This document shows positions 5,710 to 11,630 of a stretch of 11,630 nucleotides of DNA, one piece after another. Origin of the DNA: Chloroflexota bacterium (GTDB lineage: Bacteria > Chloroflexota > Anaerolineae > Aggregatilineales > UBA2796); NCBI GenBank assembly GCA_003695215.1, contig RFIM01000106.1, positions 1-11,630 on the forward strand. Direction: 5' to 3'. A model generated the notes under the pieces. The model made no database searches and was not told the origin of the DNA. It worked only from the letters and a program-made list of their open reading frames with translations. How positions within the stretch are numbered: the first letter of the stretch is position 1; the number at the start of each line of letters is the position of its first letter. The translations under genes were made by a program, and so were the position numbers.

Positions 5710-7815
5710 ATGTCATTATCGATCGTCGAAATGCCGATTCAAGGCATGGATTGCCATGAATGCACACTGCACGTCCAAAGAGCCATAGCTGCTTTGGATG
5801 GCGTGCGAGCTGTGGACGTCTTCCTGAGCAGCCAGAAAGCGCGTGTAGCGCTCGATCCTGAGCGTGTGAGTTTGGAGCGCTTGCGCGCAGCTGTGCAACA
5901 AGCGGGCTATAGCGTGCCGCTGACCGATTCGGAGCATCGGCAAGGGCAAGCAAGCGCGTTCACGCGGCGCATTTTGATGCTCTTTGGCATCGTGATCGGC
6001 TTAGTGCTGTTCATCGTAGTGATTGGCGAGTGGCTCGGTTTCTTCGAGAGGCTGACGGCGCTTGTACCGTATCCGATAGGCACAATGGGCGTGCTGCTGG
6101 CAGCGGCGCCGATCTTGCGGAATGTGCTTCGCGCGGCCTGGCAGCGCCAGATCACTGCGCATACGCTGATGAGTCTCGGCATGGCTGCGGCGCTGATCGT
6201 AGGCGAATGGGCGACTGCAGGCGTGGTCGTATTCTTGATGTACGTCGGCACGGCTATTGAGCGGATGACTGCAGAGCGCACGCGGCGCGCTGTGAAAGAT
6301 TTGACAGCCTTGGCACCGCAGACAGCACGCTTGTGGCGCGCTGGCGCAGAGCAAGTCGTGCCGATCGGCGCTGTGCAGGTCGGCGATGAAGTGATCGTCC
6401 GACCTGGCGAGGCCATTCCGACCGACGGCGTCGTCTGTGATGGGCACGCCACAGTCAATCAGGCGGCGATCACGGGCGAATCGCTGCCTGTTGAGGTGAG
6501 CATCGGCGCGCAGGTCTACGCGGCTACCTTGATTGAGCAAGGCTACTTGCGCGTGCGTGTCACAGCTGTTGGCGAGGAAAGCACTTTCGGGCGCATCATC
6601 AGGCTGGTGGAAGAAGCTGAAGCGCATCGCGCCGATATTCAGCGCATCGCCGATCGTTTCGCAAGCTATTACCTGCCATTCGTACTAGGCATCGCGGCGC
6701 TCACCTTGCTGCTCAGCCGCAATGCGCTAGCAGCAGCAGCTGTGCTGGTTGTGGCGTGTTCTTGTTCTTTCGCACTGGCGACGCCTATCGCCATGTTGGC
6801 CAGCATCGGCGCAAGCGCCAAGCGCGGCGTCCTGATCAAGGGCGGCAAGTATATCGAGGCTTTGGCGCGCGCCGACGTGCTGCTGATTGACAAAACAGGC
6901 ACGCTCACGCTCGGCAAGCCGTGCCTGACCGATGTGATCGCGCTAGCCGATGTGCCTGAAGCAGAAATTTTGCGCCTCGCTGCAGCGGCCGAACGCTATT
7001 CTGAGCATCCATTGGCTGCTGCCGTGCGCGCCGCAGCTGCAGCGCGCGCCTTGGAGGTGCCTGAGCCTAAGACGTTTGAAGCCATAGCGGGTATGGGCGT
7101 GCGCGCCACAGTTGAAGGTCAGCCGATCGCCGTCGGCAATGCGCGCCTAGTCGGCGGCATGTTGCCGCAAGCAAGCGCGCTGGCTGAGCAAGGCAAGGCG
7201 TTGCTATACGTGGCGCGCGGCGATCAGGTCATCGGCATCTTGGCAGCCGCCGACACACTGCGCCCTGAAGTGCCAGCTGCGCTGGCAGCGCTGCGCCAAC
7301 TTGGCGTTCGCCATATCGAGCTGTTGACAGGCGACAACGCCCAGGCGGCGCAGGCACTCTGTGGGCCGCTAGGGCTTCCATTCCGCGCCAATTTGCTGCC
7401 TGAGGACAAAATCCGCATTGTGCGCGAATATCAGGCAAAGGGACACACTGTTGTGATGATAGGCGACGGTGTGAACGACGCACCTGCCCTAGCGCAAGCC
7501 GACGTTGGCATAGCGATGGGTGCAGCTGGCTCACCTATCGCCATTGAGGCCGCGCAAGTGACCTTAATGAGTGAAAATTGGCGCATGCTACCGCAAATCT
7601 TCCGCCTGGCGCGGCGCACCATGCGCGTAGTGTACCTGAACATCGGCTTCACAGCGATCTACAACCTGATTGGACTGACTTTAGCGGCCCTGGGCCTTTT
7701 GCCGCCCGTGCTGGCCGCAGCAGCGCAATCCATCCCTGATATCGGCATCGTCGGCAACTCAGCGCGCTTGCTGCGCGCTACTGACCTGTCAGCTCGCGGT
7801 ATTCACGGCGATTGA
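5710..7815 (+). CDS. P1B-type heavy-metal translocating ATPase with CSC membrane motif
   Basis: The product is 701 residues and is complete. P1B ATPases pump transition-metal ions across the cytoplasmic membrane using ATP. In order: a heavy-metal-associated domain with GMDCHEC (12-18); membrane helices at about 88-107, 122-138, 150-185 (two helices), 315-335 and 338-360; the actuator loop with TGES (255-258); the phosphorylation site DKTGTLT with Asp394; SEHPLA (431-436), the P1B nucleotide-site motif; GDGVND (585-590); and two final helices from about 635. The sixth helix reads VVACSCSFALATPIA, so the metal-binding triad is Cys350-Ser351-Cys352 instead of the CPC of copper and zinc/cadmium pumps. 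The seventh helix keeps Tyr651-Asn652, but the eighth reads QSIPDIGIVGNSARLL rather than the MSSxSVxxN of copper pumps. Copper export therefore should not be assumed; the substrate is open. The start has GAGG six bases upstream. The last 38 bases overlap the convergent gene. Confidence 0.93.
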   Translation: MSLSIVEMPIQGMDCHECTLHVQRAIAALDGVRAVDVFLSSQKARVALDPERVSLERLRAAVQQAGYSVPLTDSEHRQGQASAFTRRILMLFGIVIGLVLFIVVIGEWLGFFERLTALVPYPIGTMGVLLAAAPILRNVLRAAWQRQITAHTLMSLGMAAALIVGEWATAGVVVFLMYVGTAIERMTAERTRRAVKDLTALAPQTARLWRAGAEQVVPIGAVQVGDEVIVRPGEAIPTDGVVCDGHATVNQAAITGESLPVEVSIGAQVYAATLIEQGYLRVRVTAVGEESTFGRIIRLVEEAEAHRADIQRIADRFASYYLPFVLGIAALTLLLSRNALAAAAVLVVACSCSFALATPIAMLASIGASAKRGVLIKGGKYIEALARADVLLIDKTGTLTLGKPCLTDVIALADVPEAEILRLAAAAERYSEHPLAAAVRAAAAARALEVPEPKTFEAIAGMGVRATVEGQPIAVGNARLVGGMLPQASALAEQGKALLYVARGDQVIGILAAADTLRPEVPAALAALRQLGVRHIELLTGDNAQAAQALCGPLGLPFRANLLPEDKIRIVREYQAKGHTVVMIGDGVNDAPALAQADVGIAMGAAGSPIAIEAAQVTLMSENWRMLPQIFRLARRTMRVVYLNIGFTAIYNLIGLTLAALGLLPPVLAAAAQSIPDIGIVGNSARLLRATDLSARGIHGD

Positions 7816-8617
7816 TCAAGCCTGCCTGCAACGCTGCCTCAGGATTGTGGCGCACATAGTATTGCAGCGCCTCTACGGCGCGATGAGTCGGTGGGTAGGT
7901 CTCGATGAGCGTCTTGAGCCATTCGACCACGGCAGGCTCGATCGGAATCATCACCTCAAGGTACTCGACGCCTGCAGCCAGGAAATATTCGCTGACTTCG
8001 TCTTCATCGCCGACGAGCGTGAGCATGCGATCAAGCACGGCGCGCCAATCGCGCACGTCGTGCAAGTAAGAGAGCAGGCGCAGCGCATGATAGCTGACGC
8101 CAGCGTCAGGATCGTGGATCAGGCGGCGCGCTGTATCGGCGATCTCGCGTGGCAAGCCGCGCCGCGAGGTGCGCCCTGCGTCGCGCAGGAGCGCATACTT
8201 GACTTCTGGTATCTCCGTCGGCAACAGCAGGATTTGGTTGACTAGCGCTGAGGCCTCATCGAAGTAGCCGTCAATCATGGCATAGAGAATCTGGAAGTTC
8301 TCTGCGGCGTTGATGCGCATGATTGGATCAGGATGCTGCAGCAGCTTGAGAATCAGGCGATGATTGCGGCGTTGCGAGGCGATCTCAATCACGTTCAACG
8401 GATATTCGGCGCGGCTGTTGCGCGCCAACGGCAGCAGCCAATGCTCAGCAGTCAGCGCTTCGATCTGCTCTACAGGCAGGGCCGTATGCAAGTTCGCCTG
8501 CTTGGCTTCGCGCAGCACTTCGCGCAGGTAGCTCTCAGGATCGTTGCGCAGGCGCGCCGATTGCCGCTTGTTGTTGGCGATATTCTCTAGTTTCTGCTTT
8601 ACGTCTTCAGAAATCAT
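7778..8617 (-). CDS. HEAT-like helical-repeat protein of unknown function
   Basis: The product is 279 residues, soluble, with no signal peptide or membrane segment. The sequence is helical throughout and contains at least two HEAT-like units with the typical Asp-Pro turn: LLQHPDPIMRINAAENFQIL (92-111) and IHDPDAGVSYHALRLLSYL (167-185). Further helices pair at about 204-222 and 226-255. Such repeats normally form a scaffold that binds other proteins; no catalytic motif is visible. The N-terminus is strongly charged. The ATG at 8617 has no Shine-Dalgarno site, but TATAAC lies five bases upstream of it on the minus strand, as in leaderless messages. The gene is convergent with the ATPase gene and overlaps its last 38 bases, so both stops lie inside the opposing reading frame. 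Partner and pathway are unknown. Confidence 0.75.
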   Translation of the reverse strand: MISEDVKQKLENIANNKRQSARLRNDPESYLREVLREAKQANLHTALPVEQIEALTAEHWLLPLARNSRAEYPLNVIEIASQRRNHRLILKLLQHPDPIMRINAAENFQILYAMIDGYFDEASALVNQILLLPTEIPEVKYALLRDAGRTSRRGLPREIADTARRLIHDPDAGVSYHALRLLSYLHDVRDWRAVLDRMLTLVGDEDEVSEYFLAAGVEYLEVMIPIEPAVVEWLKTLIETYPPTHRAVEALQYYVRHNPEAALQAGLINRREYRELTGQ

Positions 8618-8841
8618 GAGCAGTTATAGATCGTGTCAAACCTTGCCCAATGATAAACAGATGAAGGCGTTGCTGCAACAGATGTTCCTAGAGTGCCGTG
8701 TTGAGAAGCGCGCCGACTTCAGGCGGGCTCTGCATAGCGGCACGATTGTTTGAAATGCGTAATATCTTTGTGATAGATCGCCTTAAAGGATGCTGCTATG
8801 CTTAGACGCGGAGATCGAGCATCGAAGCAGGAGAAAGCAAG
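8618..8841. other. Intergenic region between divergent HEAT-like and GH8 genes
   Basis: This 224-base gap is the longest gene-free stretch. Its left end holds TATAAC close to the minus-strand start, and its right end holds a candidate promoter and AGGAG for the GH8 gene. A 45-codon plus-strand frame (8616-8753) crosses most of it but has no ribosome binding site, so I do not call it a gene. Nothing else is evident. Confidence 0.5.
8794..8802 (+). promoter_or_regulatory. Candidate extended -10 element for the GH8 gene
   Basis: TGCTATGCT fits the extended -10 pattern TGnTATnnT and lies about 40 bases before the start codon. No good -35 hexamer is found 17 bases upstream, so this is tentative. 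If it is used, transcription begins near 8809 and the CelR-like palindrome lies about 70 bases downstream. Confidence 0.3.
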
Positions 8842-10125
8842 ATGTCCTACACAGCATCGAAATGGCTACGCAGGCTTGGGAGCGCTCTCATCATCTGTGC
8901 ATTCATGGCATCGCCGCTGCAAGTGATCAGTGCGGCGCAGGCAACTGCGGAAGTCGAGGCAATTGCAGATGGCAAAGGTGGTGCCTTCTTCAGCCGCGAG
9001 TATCCAAACCTGCTGGCTGAGCTGGGCATTTCGCAGGCTGAGATTCAGCGCCGCATCGAGCAAGTCTGGCAAGCGCTCTTCTATGGCGATCCTGAGACAG
9101 AGCGCGTTTATTTCCCAGTCGGCGAGGATATGGCGTACATCTTGGACGTCAATCAAGGCTTTGTCCATAGCGAAGGCATGTCGTATGGCATGATGATCGC
9201 TGTGCAACTGAATAAGCAAGAGGAATTCAAGCGGCTCTGGAAATGGGCGCGGACGTATATGTACCACACTGATCCGCGCTATCGGGGCTACTTCTCGTGG
9301 AAGCACGCTACAGATGGCACGCGCCTGAGCTACGATGCTGCGCCTGATGCAGAGACGTGGTTCGTGACGGCGCTTTTCTTCGCTGCAGCGCGCTGGGGTA
9401 ACGGCGAAGGCATTTTCAACTACCAAGCTGAGGCCAATGCGCTGCTGCACGAGATGCTGCATAAGCATCAGAGCAGCCAAATTCTAACGACCATGTTCGA
9501 TCCTGAGACCGATCTGGTCGTCTTCAGTCCGCGCCGCGGGCGAATGAGCCGTTTCACCAATCCATCTTATCACGCGCCGCATTTCTATGAGCTATGGGCG
9601 CGCTGGGCTGAGCGCGATCAGGCGCGTTGGCTGCAAATCGCCAAGGCCAGCCGCGCCTTCTGGCGGCGTACAGCGCATCCACAGACAGGGCTGATGCCGA
9701 ATTACGCCAACTTTGACGGCACGCCTAAAGTCTGGGAAGGCTATGGCGAGCTTTTCGGCGCGGATGCTTGGCGCTGCGCGATGTTGGTCGCGCTTGACTA
9801 TGCCTGGTTTGCCGCTGATGCTTGGCAAGTCGAGCAGAGCAATCGCTTGTTGCGCTTCTTCTATCAGAAAGGCCTGAGCAACTATCCGTCGGTCTACACG
9901 CTAGATGGCACGTCAGTGCCGCCACGCTACACTTCTTTGGCGCTCATCGCCATGAACGCCACAGCTGCCTTAGCTGCTACTGATCCGATTCGGTGGGAGT
10001 TTGTGCGCGCTTTCTGGAATGCGCCGCTGACCGAAGGACGTTACCGTTACTACGATAACATGCTCTACATGATGGCGCTTTTGCAGCTGAGCGGCAACTT
10101 CCGCATCTACGCGCCGAGGGCGTAG
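8842..10125 (+). CDS. Secreted glycoside hydrolase family 8, Rex-like oligoxylanase relative
   Basis: The product is 427 residues. Residues 1-34 form a signal peptide (WLRR, hydrophobic core, cleavage near SAAQA), so the enzyme is exported. The rest matches the reducing-end xylose-releasing exo-oligoxylanase (Rex) branch of GH8, inverting enzymes with an alpha6/alpha6 barrel. SEGMSYGMM (110-118) carries the general acid Glu111; APDAETWF (167-174) carries Asp169, 58 residues later, as in the Bacillus Rex enzyme; FDGTP (291-295) carries the catalytic-base Asp292; and PSYHAPHFYEL, FWNAP and YYDNMLYM are also conserved. The likely substrates are xylo-oligosaccharides. The Leu-His-Pro loop that gives Rex its exo action is not conserved: the aligned residues are Tyr363-Thr364-Ser365. 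The ATG is supported by AGGAG eight bases upstream. A CelR-like operator overlaps codons 12-17. No carbohydrate-binding module is attached. The gene stops four bases before the end of the convergent dihydroorotase gene. Confidence 0.9.
   Translation: MSYTASKWLRRLGSALIICAFMASPLQVISAAQATAEVEAIADGKGGAFFSREYPNLLAELGISQAEIQRRIEQVWQALFYGDPETERVYFPVGEDMAYILDVNQGFVHSEGMSYGMMIAVQLNKQEEFKRLWKWARTYMYHTDPRYRGYFSWKHATDGTRLSYDAAPDAETWFVTALFFAAARWGNGEGIFNYQAEANALLHEMLHKHQSSQILTTMFDPETDLVVFSPRRGRMSRFTNPSYHAPHFYELWARWAERDQARWLQIAKASRAFWRRTAHPQTGLMPNYANFDGTPKVWEGYGELFGADAWRCAMLVALDYAWFAADAWQVEQSNRLLRFFYQKGLSNYPSVYTLDGTSVPPRYTSLALIAMNATAALAATDPIRWEFVRAFWNAPLTEGRYRYYDNMLYMMALLQLSGNFRIYAPRA
8877..8890 (+). promoter_or_regulatory. 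Candidate CelR/CebR-type operator within the GH8 signal-peptide codons
   Basis: TGGGAGCGCTCTCA here is identical, base for base, to the site at 2236-2249, and one base from the CelR/CebR consensus. It lies 35 bases inside the coding region. A LacI-type protein bound here would act as a roadblock to RNA polymerase. Because the bases also encode part of a signal peptide, a chance match is more possible than at the intergenic site. Confidence 0.45.
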
Positions 10126-10137
10126 CGCCTCAGGCGC
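10107..10137. other. Overlapping short hairpins at the GH8/dihydroorotase 3' junction
   Basis: CTACGC (10107-10112) pairs with GCGTAG (10120-10125), and GCGCC (10125-10129) pairs with GGCGC (10133-10137). The two genes end only four bases apart, so these GC-rich stems are the only visible candidates for ending either transcript. Neither has a U tract, so a factor-dependent or leaky end is as likely. Confidence 0.3.
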
Positions 10138-11209
10138 AGTGCGCTGGAGCCAGGTTACGCCCAGTGCCTGCTACAGCGTAGCTGATTCCGCCGCGATAGA
10201 CCTCGACGCCGCGCAAGATGACCGCCTCAACGCGTCCGCGCAGCGTCCAGCCTTCGAAGGGCGTCCAAGCGGCCCGAGAGAACATGCGCTCGCCGCTTGG
10301 ATGCCAGACCACGTCTGTGTCCACTTCGATCCAAGTCTGCTCGGGCTCAGGGATGCCGAACAAACGTCGTGGCGTGTGCGCCATGCGCTCTAGCACGTCT
10401 TCTAGAGTCAGCCTTCCGTCATGCACAGCTGTCAGCATGAGCGCGAAGGACGTCTCCAAGCCTGGAAAGCCTGGTGGCGGCGAGTGGCTCTCTTTTTCAG
10501 GCAGCAAGTGCGGCGCATGATCAGTGGCAATGCAGTCGATGTAGGCCATGTTCGCCCAGAGCGCTGCTTGGTCAGCGGGCGTTGCCAAGCGCGGGCGCAC
10601 TTCAGCGCGCCCTTTGCCAAGACGCGGTATATCAGCCTGGCTGAGGAACAGATGCTGCGGGCAGACTTCGCAAGTCACGGCGATGCCGCGCTCTTTAGCT
10701 TCGCGGATCAGGGCGATCTCATCGGCACGGCTGACATGGGCGATATGCACACTGCGATTAGCCAAGTGCGCGCACAGAATCGCGCTAGCTGCCATTTGCC
10801 CTTCGGCATGGCAGACGATGGGACGATCTTTTGGAAAGCGCTCAAAATGCTCGCGCACTGTGCGCAGATCGTCGGCATCAATGCGCAGCGTGCCGAAAGT
10901 GTCGTTCAGGTAGCACTTCAAGCCGCACACCCGCGGCGCAAGCTCAGCAGCGAAGGTGATGTTTTGCGCGCAAGCGCCTAGATAGATGCCGTAATCGCAG
11001 CAGGCGCGTTGCGCAGCTGCGCGCTCCGCAAGGGCAAGGCTCTGCGAGTCGATCAGCGGCGGCTGTGTGTTCGGCATCGCTAAGACAGCCGTGATGCCGC
11101 CTGCTAGGGCAGCGCGCGTGCCGCTTTCAAAATCTTCCTTGTGTTCGCCGCCCGGCTCGCGCAAGTGGACGTGAACATCAACTAGGCTAGGCACCCGTAG
11201 ACGCGCCAT
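10130..11209 (-). CDS. pyrC: Dihydroorotase, animal-CAD-like type
   Basis: The product is 359 residues. It catalyses ring closure of N-carbamoyl-aspartate to dihydroorotate, the third step of pyrimidine synthesis, in the cytoplasm. The zinc site is complete: HVHLREPGG (13-21) gives His13 and His15; GLKCYLNDTF (96-105) gives the lysine (Lys98) that is carboxylated in this family; His134 is in VCHAE, His158 in IAHVS, and Asp230 in TDHAPH. The Thr104 loop, EVRPRL, PPPGFPGLETS and AAWTPFEGW all match the dihydroorotase domain of animal CAD unusually closely, and the protein begins directly at the barrel as that domain does. The Cys that precedes the zinc His in human CAD is Ala157 here. The start has a weak Shine-Dalgarno site (GGA). 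It lies 12 bases downstream of another minus-strand gene and is probably translated from the same message. No aspartate transcarbamylase gene is visible in the window. Confidence 0.93.
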   Translation of the reverse strand: MARLRVPSLVDVHVHLREPGGEHKEDFESGTRAALAGGITAVLAMPNTQPPLIDSQSLALAERAAAQRACCDYGIYLGACAQNITFAAELAPRVCGLKCYLNDTFGTLRIDADDLRTVREHFERFPKDRPIVCHAEGQMAASAILCAHLANRSVHIAHVSRADEIALIREAKERGIAVTCEVCPQHLFLSQADIPRLGKGRAEVRPRLATPADQAALWANMAYIDCIATDHAPHLLPEKESHSPPPGFPGLETSFALMLTAVHDGRLTLEDVLERMAHTPRRLFGIPEPEQTWIEVDTDVVWHPSGERMFSRAAWTPFEGWTLRGRVEAVILRGVEVYRGGISYAVAGTGRNLAPAHCA

Positions 11210-11221
11210 GCTCGCTTTCCA

Positions 11222-11630
11222 TCATCCTGACCGCGTCGGGCGGAAGGCCGCCAACGGATCGCGCTCGCCTTGCTCAGCGACGCGGCGCGCCTCGCGCGCT
11301 CGACCGATTGCGCTATCGATCTCGAACTTCAACGACTCAGGTCGTGGCACGATCAGCACCAAGCCATGTTCAGAGCGCTCACTGAAAAAGGATCGATGCA
11401 GCCGCTTGCGCATTTGCGCCTCAGGCAATGGAAAATCGGATAAGACCACTTCCAAAACGCGTTCTTTGTGCCGCTTGTTGAGCAATTTCATCAGCGCCTG
11501 ATCGCGTCCGCGCACTTTGTTTATGTCCAACACATGGCGCAGAATATCCAGCTTGGTCTCGTTGATGCGCAAATAGCCAACTGCCACGCGCCCGCCTGCC
11601 ATGTTGATCAGCAAATACTCAGGCCTGGGC
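11222..11630 (-). CDS. Unrecognised protein, C-terminal part (5' end beyond right edge)
   Basis: The frame is open from the right edge to a TGA at 11222-11224, so the 136 visible codons are the end of a longer gene; the in-frame TTG and ATG near the edge have no clear ribosome binding site. The visible part starts PRPEYLLINMAGGRVAVGYLRINETKL when read in frame, a strand-rich stretch. It continues with a highly basic helical region (RGRDQALMKLLNKRHKER), then VLEVVLSDFPLP, and ends in HGLVLIVPRPESLKFEIDSA and a polar tail. I do not recognise the family. The 12-base gap to the dihydroorotase gene suggests an operon, which may tie it to pyrimidine metabolism, although unrelated genes also share operons in such genomes. 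Confidence 0.65.
   Translation of the reverse strand, partial: PRPEYLLINMAGGRVAVGYLRINETKLDILRHVLDINKVRGRDQALMKLLNKRHKERVLEVVLSDFPLPEAQMRKRLHRSFFSERSEHGLVLIVPRPESLKFEIDSAIGRAREARRVAEQGERDPLAAFRPTRSG

Noticed and set aside
8616..8753. 45-codon plus-strand frame filling most of the gap before the GH8 gene
   Set aside because: No ribosome binding site precedes its ATG, the start overlaps the divergent HEAT-like start codon, and the peptide has no recognisable features.

Overview
The window is bacterial, with densely packed genes, strong Shine-Dalgarno sites and no eukaryotic features. By eye the GC content is a little above 55%, and GCGC-rich codons are favoured. The gene mix is two secreted beta-sandwich proteins, two acyl-CoA dehydrogenases, a P1B metal ATPase, a GH8 glycoside hydrolase and a dihydroorotase closely resembling the one inside animal CAD. 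It fits a heterotroph, possibly a member of the Chloroflexota. That placement is an inference from protein character and is not proven by any marker gene.

Layout, left to right. Bases 1-2305 hold two minus-strand genes for exported proteins built from the same roughly 200-residue domain, which carries the signature GPxTPPLGxGS. The upstream one has two copies. They are preceded by a sigma-70-like promoter and a palindrome nearly identical to the CelR/CebR (LacI-family) operator of cellulolytic actinobacteria. Bases 2320-5645 hold two minus-strand acyl-CoA dehydrogenase genes separated by a plus-strand gene for a two-helix membrane protein of unknown function. Bases 5639-7815 hold a P1B-type metal-transport ATPase read from a promoter that shares its -35 bases with the promoter of the second dehydrogenase. 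Bases 7778-8617 encode a HEAT-like helical-repeat protein on the minus strand, overlapping the ATPase tail to tail. Bases 8794-10125 encode a secreted GH8 enzyme related to Rex exo-oligoxylanases. Bases 10130-11630 hold a minus-strand pair: a CAD-type dihydroorotase and, just upstream of it, an unrecognised gene cut by the right edge.

How they may work together. The same 14-mer, TGGGAGCGCTCTCA, lies in the leader of the duplicated-domain gene and in the first codons of the GH8 gene, 6.6 kb apart, and points along the direction of transcription both times. It differs by one base from the published CelR site. This suggests that the secreted beta-sandwich proteins and the GH8 enzyme form one plant-polysaccharide regulon controlled by a LacI-type sensor encoded elsewhere. 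This is the most interesting inference here. The second notable item is the metal ATPase, whose ion-binding motif in the sixth membrane helix is CSC rather than CPC, placing it in a poorly characterised P1B subgroup. The remaining genes look like ordinary fatty-acid oxidation and pyrimidine metabolism. No tRNA, rRNA, CRISPR array, insertion sequence or phage gene was seen, and no gene-free stretch exceeds about 225 bases.
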